From positions 1 to 64,000 of the forward strand of contig NZ_FNFK01000006.1 of assembly GCF_900101165.1 (NCBI RefSeq): 64,000 nucleotides of DNA. Reading direction: 5' to 3'. The stretch's first letter is position 1, and each line of letters opens with the position of its first letter. The DNA is from Alkalibacterium thalassium (lineage in GTDB: Bacteria; Bacillota; Bacilli; Lactobacillales; Carnobacteriaceae_A). Below are positions 24,339 through 34,566 of the stretch, in pieces. The translations under genes were made by a program, and so were the position numbers. Under the pieces are notes generated by a model. The model saw nothing but the letters and a program-made list of their open reading frames with translations, was not told the DNA's origin and searched no databases.

Positions 24339-25652
24339 CTACACCGCCTTTGCATTCTGTCTGATAACCGTTTTAGCTTTTCTTATGTTGTCTAGTAAAG
24401 GAATCTTGGACGGACAGATATATGAACAGTTTCCGCATTCAATACAGTCCATAGCTCCAAGCTGTGCTGCTTTTTCGATATCTCCCCGCTCGTAAGCATT
24501 ACTGATAAGTATAGGCTGTAAGCTTACAGGACAGACGTTAATACATTCTGAACAGCGGATACAATCCATACGTTCTTCATCATCGACTTCTTCTGCAGTA
24601 AGGAATGTCACATGAGTGGTCCCTTTTGAGATAGGAATCGCTCCGTCTTTGATGGTTTTCCCCATCATAGGCCCACCGTGAATCACTTTACGTGGTGCTT
24701 CCTGGAAGCCACCACAAAAATCAATCACGTCATCAATCGGTGTACCCAGACGTACAAGCAGGTTTTTAGGGTCGGCAATTGGTGTCCCTGAAATCGTGCA
24801 GACACGTTCTACCATAGGTTTACCTAAGCGTACCGCACGGTATATCATCTGAAATGTCCCAACATTGGATACGACACAACCGATATCAGCTGGCAGGCCG
24901 CCTGCAGGCACTTGACGTCCTGTACAGTTCTCGATCAACTGCTTTTCAGATCCTTGAGGATATTTAGCTTCAAGGACTTTGATCTCAACTTTATCGTAGC
25001 CCTCAGCTGCTTTTTTCAGTGCTTCTCCAGCTTCTTTAGCATTGTCTTCGATACCAATGACTACTCTGTCAACGTTGAAGACTGAATCGATCACGCGGAC
25101 ACCTTCAATAATTTCGTCTGCATATTCGATCATCGTACGCAGGTCAGATGTAGAATACGGCTCGCATTCTGCTCCGTTAAGAATAAGCGTGTCGATTTTC
25201 TTGTCTTTAGGCGGTGACATTTTTACGTTAGTCGGGAATGTCGCTCCTCCCATTCCGGAAATACCGGCTCTTTTGATCAGTTCAGGAACAAATGCCGGAT
25301 CCACATTATCTCCTGCTTCCGGAAACGGCGGTTCTTCTGTGTATTCTCCATCATTTTTTATGATGACACATGTGTAGACATCACTGAGTACATCACGTTC
25401 TTCAATAGAAATGACTTCCCCACTTACTGATGACAGAACATTTGCAGAAATGAAGCCTTGAGCTTCCCCCAACAAGGTTCCCACCTTCACTTTGTCGCCC
25501 ACTTCCACTACTGGTTTGGCCGGAGCACCCAAGTGCATGGACATCGGGAAAACCATGATAGTCGGTGCATCTATTTTTTCAATTGCCTTATGGTGTGTAC
25601 GCGATTTATTATGTTTAGGATATGTGGCTTTTTGTACTGTTTTGAAGCGCAT
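24339..25652 (-). CDS. rnfC: RnfC-like NADH/FMN iron-sulfur subunit (copy 2)
   Basis: A 437-residue RnfC homologue clearly paralogous to copy 1: MHLGAPAKPVVEVGDKVKV, GMGGATFPTNVKMSPP, LNGAECEPYSTSDLRTM, and two 4Fe-4S motifs CIRCSECINVCP and CIECGNCSYICP. GAGGAGGAAAGGG lies before the ATG. It should oxidise NADH through bound FMN and hand electrons to its RnfD partner. The 588-base region upstream holds two promoter-like sequences and palindromes, so this copy is likely regulated separately from copy 1. Confidence 0.9.
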   Translation of the reverse strand: MRFKTVQKATYPKHNKSRTHHKAIEKIDAPTIMVFPMSMHLGAPAKPVVEVGDKVKVGTLLGEAQGFISANVLSSVSGEVISIEERDVLSDVYTCVIIKNDGEYTEEPPFPEAGDNVDPAFVPELIKRAGISGMGGATFPTNVKMSPPKDKKIDTLILNGAECEPYSTSDLRTMIEYADEIIEGVRVIDSVFNVDRVVIGIEDNAKEAGEALKKAAEGYDKVEIKVLEAKYPQGSEKQLIENCTGRQVPAGGLPADIGCVVSNVGTFQMIYRAVRLGKPMVERVCTISGTPIADPKNLLVRLGTPIDDVIDFCGGFQEAPRKVIHGGPMMGKTIKDGAIPISKGTTHVTFLTAEEVDDEERMDCIRCSECINVCPVSLQPILISNAYERGDIEKAAQLGAMDCIECGNCSYICPSKIPLLDNIRKAKTVIRQNAKAV

Positions 25653-25732
25653 TCCCTTTCCTCCTCAAATATATGTAACTCCTATTTCAACCCTAACTGT
25701 GTAACAACTTGCTTTAGTCTAAATTCAATAGC

Positions 25733-25750
25733 ATTATAATAATTTCACAA
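25733..25750 (-). promoter_or_regulatory. Possible proximal promoter element of rnfC copy 2
   Basis: TATAAT (25738-25733 on the minus strand) lies about 80 bases upstream of the start codon. TTGTGAAAT just upstream (25750-25742) resembles one half of a Rex (NADH-sensing repressor) site. The other half and a good -35 are not seen. Confidence 0.35.
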
Positions 25751-25852
25751 TAATTTTCATGAGTCTATCGCTACATCATCTGACTTAAGAATAACGAATT
25801 ATACATAAAAAGTAAAGTAACATCGGGCTTCTTACATTTATTATGTCCAAAA

Positions 25853-25882
25853 ATATTACAAATGAAAATGGTTCTCATTCAA
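25853..25882 (-). promoter_or_regulatory. Promoter with Fur-box-like palindrome upstream of rnfC copy 2
   Basis: On the minus strand TTGAAT (25882-25877), an 18-base spacer and TAATAT (25858-25853) form a SigA-like promoter. The 19-base near-palindrome AATGAAAATGGTTCTCATT (25861-25879) fills the spacer. It matches 11 of 14 defined positions of the 7-1-7 Fur consensus TGATAAT-N-ATTATCA. The start codon is about 200 bases away, so a long leader is implied. Confidence 0.45.
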
Positions 25883-26193
25883 TTTATTCTCTTTAAATTG
25901 AAATTAATTGTGAAAAAAGTTCTTTTTGATCATTCGCTCATATACTTCTGAGCTTCTATTTAATACATATTATAAACTAAATTTGTAGGAGTTATTTGCA
26001 ATAAGCTATATTCTTATCTATCGTTCTCAATTAGCCTAGTAATTGAGAACTGTGTCAAGGGAGCCTTTTTTATATAATCCAACAATTACTTAAGATTTGT
26101 CATTATTCTGTTAAAAAAGATTCCTTTTAATTTGTCACAAATTAATCTTTCAGAAATGAGTATTCTTCCATATCCTCATATTTTTCAGACAAA
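25883..26193. other. AT-rich regulatory spacer, no gene
   Basis: No coding frame of note. It contains a perfect 11-bp inverted repeat (listed separately) and a TTGTGAAAAAA element at about 25908. The rest is AT-rich. Confidence 0.5.
26023..26050. repeat. Perfect 11-bp inverted repeat
   Basis: GTTCTCAATTA, 6 bases, TAATTGAGAAC. It shares GTTCTCA with the Fur-like palindrome 145 bases away. A T run follows only 12 bases after the stem, so it is not a typical terminator. Confidence 0.6.
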
Positions 26194-26238
26194 TAAAAAA
26201 TCTATCATCCCCCGGCATAAAGCAGGAGAATAATAGAT
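26194..26238 (-). terminator. Terminator of whiA operon
   Basis: On the minus strand ATCTATTATTCTCC pairs with the facing GGGGGATGATAGAT, followed by a run of T. Confidence 0.8.
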
Positions 26239-26240
26239 AA

Positions 26241-27179
26241 TCAGACTTTCTGTGCCGACCTGATATCTTCGGCTATTTTATTTATTTTTCTTAAACGATG
26301 ATTCACTCCAGATTTGGAGACCCCACCATTAGGCACTAGTTCACCCAGTTCTTTCAGGCTCACATCCGGATGATCGATGCGTAACTTTGCCATTTCCCTT
26401 AATTTATCCGGTAATGTATCCAGACCTCTTGCCTGAGCAATCAGATGAATATTTTCGATTTGCCTGCTTGCTGCATCAATGGTCTTGTTCATATTTGCAT
26501 TCTCGCAGTTGACGAGACGGTTGACTGAATTACGCATGTCTCTTACGATCCTTACATCTTCGAAGCGGAACATGCTCCCAGTTGCCCCGATCATGGCCAG
26601 AAAATCAGCAATTTTTTCTGCTTCTTTCAGATAAACGATATAGCCGTTCCGTCTCTCATGAATACGCGCATTCATATCGAACATCTGCATCATCTCGCAG
26701 ATGTCCTCATTGTGCTCTTCATAGCTTGAATGGATTTCCAGATGATAACGGCTGGTGTCCGGACTGTTGACAGATCCACTGGCAAGAAAAGCTCCTCTCA
26801 GATAGGATTTGGCTTTCTGCTTGTTAGTTTTTATCTCTTCAGGGATATGTCCACTGTAGAGCACACCATCCATGATGCCCAGCTCCTTTAAAATGAGCTC
26901 ACTTCCACTTTTAAGTCGAACGATATACACATTGTTCTTTTTTAATTTCATTTTCTTTCTAACCAGCAGCTCTGATTCCACATCAAAATTGTCTTTGATC
27001 AGCGAATAGATTCTACGGGCTATTGCAGCATTTTCTGTCTGGACATTCAATAAGAAGTCGTGGTCGACAATACTCAGTGTTCCGTTCATCCTAATCAGAG
27101 CGGCCAGTTCTGCTTTGGCATGCTCTGGATGGACTTCCAGAAGTGTGAGTTCTTTTTTTACTTCAAAAGCAAATGACAT
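26241..27179 (-). CDS. whiA: WhiA, DNA-binding cell-division/chromosome factor
   Basis: A 312-residue WhiA with a degenerate LAGLIDADG homing-endonuclease-like N-terminal part ([31 protein letters not shown] near residue 150) and a C-terminal helix-turn-helix ([25 protein letters not shown], about 273-297). Length and order match the family. In Bacillus, WhiA affects division and chromosome segregation. It is the last gene of the rapZ-yvcK-whiA operon, 43 bases after yvcK, and is followed by a terminator. Confidence 0.95.
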   Translation of the reverse strand: MSFAFEVKKELTLLEVHPEHAKAELAALIRMNGTLSIVDHDFLLNVQTENAAIARRIYSLIKDNFDVESELLVRKKMKLKKNNVYIVRLKSGSELILKELGIMDGVLYSGHIPEEIKTNKQKAKSYLRGAFLASGSVNSPDTSRYHLEIHSSYEEHNEDICEMMQMFDMNARIHERRNGYIVYLKEAEKIADFLAMIGATGSMFRFEDVRIVRDMRNSVNRLVNCENANMNKTIDAASRQIENIHLIAQARGLDTLPDKLREMAKLRIDHPDVSLKELGELVPNGGVSKSGVNHRLRKINKIAEDIRSAQKV

Positions 27180-27222
27180 GGGTTCACTTCCTTACTTTCA
27201 GTGACTCTACTTAACTAAACTT

Positions 27223-28248
27223 TCAGTTGTTTTCAAAATACTGTTTGATTTTACGCTGGCTGTTAAATGCTGTACGGAATATTTCTTCAGCAACTTTTTC
27301 TCCATCATGATAGACACCTTTTGGGGTCAATTCCAGAAAATCATCAGAAATGATCAGTGGCACTTCTTCGCTTAGTCCTCTAAAATCATGTTCGACTTGA
27401 AGCAGATATTCTTCGTTCGCTTCCTGATCGATATACTGATCCGGTACCAGACCAATATTAGTAATAGCGATATCCACAAATCTCTCTCCGAGATGCTTGT
27501 GCAGGACACGCAGATGATCAGCATCAGAAAGCCCTTCAGTTTCACCCAATTGGGTCATGATGTTTGAGATATAGACTACGTTGGCTTCTGTCTCCATAAC
27601 TGCTTTTCCAATATCAGGAATCATCAGATTAGGAAGGATACTGGTAAAGAGGCTTCCAGGTCCCAGTACAACCATATCCGCATCCATAATAGCTGATATG
27701 ACCTTTCTGCTGGCTTGAACTGGCTTTCTTCTTTCTACACAAGAGACAGCCACATAGTCGATCATTTTACCGCCTTTGGGAATTTGTGATTCTCCGGTCT
27801 GGGTCGACCCATCCATATAACGCGCATGGAGGACTAGCGGTTCTTCAGCCGCAGGATAAACATGCCCTTTCACATGCATCATCTTAGCGAGCAGTTGAAC
27901 GGCATCATAAATATTGCCACGCATATCAGCTGTTGCCTGAATAATGAGATTCCCAATCGTATGTCCTGACAAAGCCTCATCTTGAGACTTGAACCGGTAC
28001 TGAAAAATCTCTTTCTGCAGTTCCGGTATTTCTGACAGAGCAATAAGTACATTTCTCAGGTCACCTGGCGGAACAGCATTGAAGCTTTTTCTTAACGCAC
28101 CGCTGCTCCCTCCATCGTCTGCAACTGTCACAATAGCCGTGACATCTGCATCTTTTTCCTTAAGACTTTTTAAAATAACTGGCAACCCAGTTCCACCGCC
28201 GATCACGGCAATTTTTGGTCTTCTTTTATTGATTAATGATGATTTCAT
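27223..28248 (-). CDS. yvcK: YvcK/GlmR gluconeogenesis and envelope regulator
   Basis: A 341-residue protein of the CofD/YvcK family. The N-terminal nucleotide-sugar site is VIGGGTGLPVILKSLKEK, followed by VTVADDGGSSGALRKSF and PPGDLRNVLIALSE. In Bacilli it binds UDP-GlcNAc and stimulates GlmS, directing carbon to cell-wall precursors. Its start overlaps the rapZ stop by 4 bases, giving translational coupling. The fixed order rapZ-yvcK-whiA is a hallmark of Firmicutes. Confidence 0.95.
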   Translation of the reverse strand: MKSSLINKRRPKIAVIGGGTGLPVILKSLKEKDADVTAIVTVADDGGSSGALRKSFNAVPPGDLRNVLIALSEIPELQKEIFQYRFKSQDEALSGHTIGNLIIQATADMRGNIYDAVQLLAKMMHVKGHVYPAAEEPLVLHARYMDGSTQTGESQIPKGGKMIDYVAVSCVERRKPVQASRKVISAIMDADMVVLGPGSLFTSILPNLMIPDIGKAVMETEANVVYISNIMTQLGETEGLSDADHLRVLHKHLGERFVDIAITNIGLVPDQYIDQEANEEYLLQVEHDFRGLSEEVPLIISDDFLELTPKGVYHDGEKVAEEIFRTAFNSQRKIKQYFENN

Positions 28249-29132
28249 GACCGTACAATGGACTCCTTTACTTTATCCTTGTCTCTGTGTGAAACATTGA
28301 CAGGATAGCCGTCAGCTTTTATTTTATTCGCAATCCGTTCAACTAAGGCAACTGACCGGTGTTTACCCCCAGTGCAGCCAATAGCGACAGTCAGATTGCT
28401 TTTTCCTTCTTTCTTGTACCCTGGAAGTGTATATTCCAGCAGATCAGTGAATTTTTTATAGAATGATTCAGTCTCCGGCTGCTGCATGACATAATCATAT
28501 ACGTCTTTGTCCAGGCCCGTCTGCGGCTTCAGTTCTGGAATGTAGTGCGGGTTAGGAAGGAACCTGACATCCATTACCACATCAGCATCAATAGGTACAC
28601 CATACTTGAAACCGAATGAGACCATTTCAACTCTGAACATCTCTTTCTCTTTTACTTTGAACTTCTCGATCAGTTTTTCTCTCAACTGACGTGGAGTAAT
28701 GCTGCTGGTATCAATAACGACTTGTGCTTTCATGCGAATGTCCTTCAGCAGCTCTCTTTCTTTCTTGATTCCTTCAATAGTTCGTTCATTTTTTGCCAGT
28801 GGATGAGCCCGACGAGATTCTTTGTATCTGGTGACCAGTTCTTCGTTGGTCGCGTCCAGAAACACAATACGTGTTCGAATTAGAGGCGTATTGTCCATCG
28901 TCGCAATTGCTTTGTTGATCTCTTCAAAGAAATCCTGCATTCTTAGGTCCATAACTAAGGCAATTTTACTGAACTGACCTGTTTCTCTAACCAGTTTCCA
29001 GAAGGTCGGAAGGAGATTTGGAGGCATATTATCGATGCAGTAGTACCCCATATCTTCAAAACTCTGCATAGCTACTGTCTTACCTGCTCCGCTCATACCT
29101 GTAATAATCACCAATTCTAAATGTTCGTTCAT
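28245..29132 (-). CDS. rapZ: RapZ-family nucleotide-binding protein (YvcJ)
   Basis: A 295-residue RapZ/YvcJ protein: Walker A ITGMSGAGKTVAM at residue 10, Walker B-like ALVMDLRMQDFFEE near 60, and a C-terminal domain with IGCTGGKHRSVALVERI near 252. E. coli RapZ binds an intermediate of amino-sugar synthesis and guides sRNA decay; Bacilli homologues are GTP/ATP-binding and affect competence. It is first in the rapZ-yvcK-whiA operon. Confidence 0.95.
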   Translation of the reverse strand: MNEHLELVIITGMSGAGKTVAMQSFEDMGYYCIDNMPPNLLPTFWKLVRETGQFSKIALVMDLRMQDFFEEINKAIATMDNTPLIRTRIVFLDATNEELVTRYKESRRAHPLAKNERTIEGIKKERELLKDIRMKAQVVIDTSSITPRQLREKLIEKFKVKEKEMFRVEMVSFGFKYGVPIDADVVMDVRFLPNPHYIPELKPQTGLDKDVYDYVMQQPETESFYKKFTDLLEYTLPGYKKEGKSNLTVAIGCTGGKHRSVALVERIANKIKADGYPVNVSHRDKDKVKESIVRS

Positions 29133-29294
29133 TATGCCACTCCTTTACTCTTACCACATACCTATCAACTAACCTTAGCAGTTTATTTATTATAACATTC
29201 CTGGCGTGTCATGTATACTCTGCTCATGAATAGTCATATGCTGTTCATACTACAAGACCACTGGACTGACTGAACTGTCCAATGGTCTGATAGT

Positions 29295-29492
29295 TTATTC
29301 TTCTCTTTCACATGTGCTGGTACCAATCAAAGCGTATGCCCCACAGCGGCGGGTGAGTGCTGTCCCCATAAGCGGGAGAAAAGCCAGTCCCAGAAATCTT
29401 ACCGGTCCATTTAAAATGAACAGCATAGGAAAGACTGCAGCAGCTAAAATGAGACGAATCGTGCGGTCAGTATTTCCGACATTCTTTTTCAT
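29295..29492 (-). CDS. DUF2892 small membrane protein
   Basis: A 65-residue protein with the DUF2892 (YgaP membrane-domain) pattern: NVGNTDRTIRLILAAA at the start, two helices (about 13-28 and 31-47), and a conserved CGAYALIGTSTC ending. In longer proteins this module anchors rhodanese domains; here it stands alone. The two cysteines near the end might be functional. GGGGGGGAT precedes the ATG closely. The gene sits 30 bases downstream of pgm's far end, in the same orientation but upstream of it, so it may be transcribed with pgm. Confidence 0.8.
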   Translation of the reverse strand: MKKNVGNTDRTIRLILAAAVFPMLFILNGPVRFLGLAFLPLMGTALTRRCGAYALIGTSTCEREE

Positions 29493-29521
29493 TTGTAAAT
29501 CCCCCCCTAAAGAATCAGTCC

Positions 29522-31249
29522 TTAGTTTGCATCAATAATTGACTTGATATCTGCTTCGAACGAGGAGATTTTCTCCTCTACAACTACGCCAGAGTCATCC
29601 TGTGCTGAAATATAGAATTTGATTTTAGGTTCTGTTCCTGATGGTCTGGCTGCAATCCAGCTTCCGTCAGCTAGCGTGTACTTCAGAACATTGGCTTTAG
29701 GCAGATTAATTGTATCTTCACCACTCTGAGTTTTCACTGTCTGCTTCTGGAAGTCTTCCACTTTGCAAACTTTGATGCCCCCAAAATGAGCTGGTGCCTG
29801 ATTTCTTAGAGTATTCATGAGATTATTGATTTTTTTCGTTCCTTCCATGCCTTCCATCTTGATTGAGATGGTCTTCTCTTTAAAGTGACCATATTGATGA
29901 TAAAGTTCATGAAGGGCATCGAAACAGCTGAAGCCTTCTTCTTTATAATGTGCAACCATTTCAGCAACCATGACTAGAGCTTGGATCGCATCCTTATCTC
30001 TGACAAACGGCTGGACGAGATACCCGTAACTTTCTTCAAATCCGAACATGAAAGTATAATTCTGGTCTGCTTCGTACTCCTTGATTTTTTCTGCAATAAA
30101 CTTGAATCCAGTAAGCACGTTGACAGATTCTACTCCATATTTGTCAGCAATGGCAGATGGCAGTTCGCTTGAAACAATCGACTTGATGATCACACTGTTT
30201 CCTGGAAGCGTTCCTTTTTTAGTATGTGCCTTCAGAATATATTCAATCATCAGACTCGCGATCTGGTTTCCGCTGAGTACTTCGTAGTGCCCTTCAGAAG
30301 TTTTAACAGCCATCCCCAGACGGTCTGCATCAGGATCAGTCGCTATCAAAACATCTGCATCTTCTTTTTTCCCCTGCTCGATGGCCAGCTCAAAAGCTTC
30401 CGGGTCTTCAGGATTGGGAGATTTTACAGTTGAAAAATCCGGATCTGCTTCAGCCTGTTTCTCAACAAGAGACACTTTTTTGAACCCAGCCTGTTCAAGC
30501 GCTTTGACTCCCAACATTTTTCCTGTGCCGTGGAGAGGAGTAAATACGATTTTAATGTGACGTCCCTGACGATCTGCCAGTTCCTGGTCGATTGTCACTG
30601 TTCTCAGATAATCTAAGTAGACACGGTCGACATCCTTACCGACGATTTTCAGCAGTCCTTTTTCCTCTGCTTCAACTGCGGTGAGTGTATCGATAGATAA
30701 AATGTCAGAGACACTTCTGACATATTCGGTCAGCTCATCAGCTTCTTTGGGCGGCAGCTGGCCCCCATCTTCCCCATATACCTTATACCCATTATACTCA
30801 GGTGGATTATGGCTGGCAGTGATCATAATGCCTGCTGCTGCTTTAAAATGACGTACGGCAAATGACAGTTCAGGCGTCGGACGAAGGTCTTCAAAAACAA
30901 AAGCTTTAATGTTGTGAGCAGCTAATGTTCTGGCAGACTCTAGGGCAAATTCCTTTGACATATGACGGGAGTCATAAGCAATCGCAACCCCGCGTTCAGC
31001 AAACTCTTTTCCCTGACTCTCTAGAAATAGGGCCAGTCCTTCAGTCGCTTGACGGACAGTATAATAGTTCATTCGATTCGTTCCAGCCCCAATGATCCCA
31101 CGCATACCAGCCGTTCCAAATTCCAGAGAAGTGTAAAAAGCATCTTCCAAAGCTGCTTCGTCAGCTTTATTCTTTTCAAGATCTGACCTCACCTGTTCAT
31201 CCAAGTCGTCAAAATCGACCCATGTTTCGTATGTTTCTTTCCATTCCAT
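29522..31249 (-). CDS. pgm: Phosphoglucomutase / phosphomannomutase (PgcA type)
   Basis: A 575-residue alpha-D-phosphohexomutase. The phosphoserine loop is MITASHNPPEYNGYKVY (near residue 140), the metal-binding loop ATDPDADRLG (about 300), the sugar-binding loop FGFEESYGYL (about 395), and the phosphate-binding loop ARPSGTEPKIKF (near 535). It interconverts glucose-6-phosphate and glucose-1-phosphate for UDP-glucose, with GalU encoded upstream. The start at 31249 is preferred because AAGAGGG stands before it; the frame extends to 31270. Confidence 0.94.
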   Translation of the reverse strand: MEWKETYETWVDFDDLDEQVRSDLEKNKADEAALEDAFYTSLEFGTAGMRGIIGAGTNRMNYYTVRQATEGLALFLESQGKEFAERGVAIAYDSRHMSKEFALESARTLAAHNIKAFVFEDLRPTPELSFAVRHFKAAAGIMITASHNPPEYNGYKVYGEDGGQLPPKEADELTEYVRSVSDILSIDTLTAVEAEEKGLLKIVGKDVDRVYLDYLRTVTIDQELADRQGRHIKIVFTPLHGTGKMLGVKALEQAGFKKVSLVEKQAEADPDFSTVKSPNPEDPEAFELAIEQGKKEDADVLIATDPDADRLGMAVKTSEGHYEVLSGNQIASLMIEYILKAHTKKGTLPGNSVIIKSIVSSELPSAIADKYGVESVNVLTGFKFIAEKIKEYEADQNYTFMFGFEESYGYLVQPFVRDKDAIQALVMVAEMVAHYKEEGFSCFDALHELYHQYGHFKEKTISIKMEGMEGTKKINNLMNTLRNQAPAHFGGIKVCKVEDFQKQTVKTQSGEDTINLPKANVLKYTLADGSWIAARPSGTEPKIKFYISAQDDSGVVVEEKISSFEADIKSIIDAN

Positions 31250-31353
31250 TGTATACCCTCTTTTCTGCATGATTAATTATCCGCTTTCTTTTCTTTTTCC
31301 ATTGTAACATTTTTACTGAAACCTTGCATGAAAAAAGTATACACGTTGAAGTG

Positions 31354-31389
31354 AAAAACAGAGCCAGGAATGTGCTATTCCTGGCTCTG
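31354..31389 (-). terminator. Terminator of trxB
   Basis: A perfect 13-bp stem (CAGAGCCAGGAAT/ATTCCTGGCTCTG) has a 5-base loop, and five T follow on the minus strand. It separates trxB from pgm. Confidence 0.85.
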
Positions 31390-31407
31390 CTACAAATTAT
31401 CAATGAT

Positions 31408-32391
<984 letters not shown>

Positions 32392-32473
32392 TTACTAGAA
32401 CCATTAACACTTACTTTTTGTAAGTTAGCTACTTCCTATATAAGTATACTAGATATAAACAATAAGTCAAGAG

Positions 32474-32527
32474 TAAAACTCCCCTTATAATAAACAGCTA
32501 CAGCTCTTCTGTTCACTATAAAAGGAG
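32474..32527 (-). terminator. Terminator of galU
   Basis: CTCCTTTTATAGTGAACAG pairs imperfectly with the facing CTGTTTATTATAAGGGGAG, ending in TTTT on the minus strand. Confidence 0.65.
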
Positions 32528-32557
32528 CCTGACTTCTACTATCGTCTTCTGTCTGCT

Positions 32558-33493
32558 CTACTCTTTTGCATGCTCAAGTTCATGAGCTTCTGCATCCATC
32601 TTATTTTCAACGTTTCCATTTTCCAGGTCTTTAGCAAGATCCACAATATATTGCCTCAAGTTGTCTTTCACTTGAGGGTGTTTCAAACCGTATTGAATTG
32701 TTGTTTTCAGGAAGCCGAACTTGTCTCCGACATCGTAACGCTCACCTTTGAATTCCTTGGCAAACACGCGCTGTGTTTTGTTTAATATGTCAATCGCATC
32801 CGTAAGCTGGATTTCTCCACCTTTTCCAGGCTCAAGATTTTCAAGAATGTCAAAAATCTCCGGAGTCATCAGATAACGGCCGATAATCGCCAAATCACTA
32901 GGGGCTTCATCCGGATCAGGTTTTTCAACAAACTTGCGTACGTTGTATAAGCCTTCCCCTGCCTCAGCTTCAGGATCGATGATGCCGTAACTGGACGTTT
33001 CTTCATGCGGAACTTTCATTACAGCAATGTTTGAGGCATGAGTCTTCTCATAGCCCTCGATCAGCTGCTTAGTCAAAGGCACTTCGTCAGCCATGACGTC
33101 GTCTCCCAGCATGATGACAAAAGGTTCGTTCCCTACAAAAGCTTTCGCCTGAAGGACCGCATGACCCAGCCCCAGAGGATACGCCTGTCTGGCGAAATAC
33201 AGGTTCAGACCTGTTGTCTCTTCGACTAGTTCAAGCAGTTCGTCTTTTCCTTTTGCCCGAAGGTTCTCTTCCAGCTCTGGATTTGAATCAAAGTGATCTT
33301 CGATCGGACGCTTCAGTTTTCCCGTAATAATCAGAATATCTTCAATACCAGATGCGATGGCTTCCTCTACGATAAACTGAATCGTCGGTTTGTCCACGAT
33401 CGGAATCATTTCTTTAGGCATAGCCTTTGTAGCAGGTAAAAACCGTGTGCCGTATCCTGCTGCTGGAATAATGGCTTTTCTTACTTTCTGCAT
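32558..33493 (-). CDS. galU: UTP-glucose-1-phosphate uridylyltransferase
   Basis: A 311-residue GalU with the nucleotidyltransferase signature [20 protein letters not shown] at residue 9 and MLGDDVM near 130. KPD-P and [14 protein letters not shown] near 260 complete the family pattern. It makes UDP-glucose for glycolipids, wall polymers and possibly the GT8 glycosyltransferase at 17070. AAGGAG precedes the ATG. gpsA is 48 bases upstream, so the hprK-lgt-gpsA-galU genes may share a transcript. Confidence 0.95.
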   Translation of the reverse strand: MQKVRKAIIPAAGYGTRFLPATKAMPKEMIPIVDKPTIQFIVEEAIASGIEDILIITGKLKRPIEDHFDSNPELEENLRAKGKDELLELVEETTGLNLYFARQAYPLGLGHAVLQAKAFVGNEPFVIMLGDDVMADEVPLTKQLIEGYEKTHASNIAVMKVPHEETSSYGIIDPEAEAGEGLYNVRKFVEKPDPDEAPSDLAIIGRYLMTPEIFDILENLEPGKGGEIQLTDAIDILNKTQRVFAKEFKGERYDVGDKFGFLKTTIQYGLKHPQVKDNLRQYIVDLAKDLENGNVENKMDAEAHELEHAKE

Positions 33494-33541
33494 AGTTCTC
33501 TACTCCTTCTTACCTTAAGTATACGCGCTTTCAACATTAGT

Positions 33542-34543
33542 TTATTCAGACTTTCCTTCACGCTGCATTAAATTAAGTATAACATATTTCACATCAGAGT
33601 CATTGTAAACGACGTTATAAATAGCCTCCGTGATCGGCATTTCAATATTGAACTCTTGAGCCAGTTCATATGCTGCCTTGGTGGTGGAGATTCCTTCAAC
33701 AACCATGCCCATTTCATCAAGAATTGTTTCCACCTTTTTACCTTTACCGATCTGATAGCCTGCCCGCCAGTTTCTGGAATGCGGGCTCGTACAGGTAACG
33801 ATGAGATCTCCCACCCCGCTTAATCCCATAAATGTTAGTGGATCCGCACCAAGCTCCAGACCTAATCTGCTTATTTCAGCAAGCCCTCGCGTGACTAAAC
33901 CAGCCTTGGCATTATCGCCATAACCCAGACCCGCGATTACACCGGCGCCCAATGCAATAATATTCTTTAAGGCAGCGCCAATTTCTACCCCTATGATGTC
34001 TTCATTTGTGTAAACTCTGAAGTAATCATTTAAAAATATATTCTGAGTCAGTCGGGCTGCTTCTATATTTTCAGATGCGGCCGTAATAGTCGTCAGATCT
34101 TTCGCTACGACTTCCTCTGCATGGCTGGGACCGGACAGGGCTACAATCCCGGTCATCCTGTCAGGCTCAATCTCTTCTTCAAGTATAGTCGATATACGTT
34201 TATGTGTTTCGGCCTCGAGTCCTTTTGAAGCATGGACCACCGTCACTTGATGGTCAAGAAGCGCGTTGACCTGTTGTGCAGTCTGTCGAATCCCCTTTGT
34301 CGGAATGACAAACAGAATGATATCTGCATCTGCTATCACTTCTTTCAGGTCAATGCCAGCCGTAACTCCTTCAGGAAAGGTGAATTCTGGAAGGTAGTGT
34401 TTATTTGTATGGTTCCGGGTAATTTCTTCTGCCTGATGAGAGTCTCTTGTCCAGAGTCTGACGTCATGTCCGTTCTCAAAGAGGACAGTAGCCAGGGCAC
34501 TTCCCCAGGATCCTGCTCCTAGTACAGCAATCGTCTTGTTCAC
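33542..34543 (-). CDS. gpsA: NAD(P)-dependent glycerol-3-phosphate dehydrogenase
   Basis: A 333-residue GpsA: Rossmann motif [14 protein letters not shown] at residue 7, substrate-binding region [17 protein letters not shown] near 185 (catalytic Lys within AALKN), and [19 protein letters not shown] near 245. It reduces dihydroxyacetone phosphate to sn-glycerol-3-phosphate for phospholipid and lipoteichoic acid synthesis. It follows lgt, whose substrate phosphatidylglycerol depends on this reaction. Confidence 0.95.
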   Translation of the reverse strand: MNKTIAVLGAGSWGSALATVLFENGHDVRLWTRDSHQAEEITRNHTNKHYLPEFTFPEGVTAGIDLKEVIADADIILFVIPTKGIRQTAQQVNALLDHQVTVVHASKGLEAETHKRISTILEEEIEPDRMTGIVALSGPSHAEEVVAKDLTTITAASENIEAARLTQNIFLNDYFRVYTNEDIIGVEIGAALKNIIALGAGVIAGLGYGDNAKAGLVTRGLAEISRLGLELGADPLTFMGLSGVGDLIVTCTSPHSRNWRAGYQIGKGKKVETILDEMGMVVEGISTTKAAYELAQEFNIEMPITEAIYNVVYNDSDVKYVILNLMQREGKSE

Positions 34544-34566
34544 TGATTTCTCTCCTCACTCATGAC

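Noticed and set aside
19352-25652. A full Rnf complex
   Set aside because: Only RnfC and RnfD homologues are present; the genes between and around them are unrelated.
25742-25918. Rex operators near rnfC copy 2
   Set aside because: Only TTGTGAA half-sites are visible; the second halves do not match, and such half-sites are expected by chance in AT-rich DNA.
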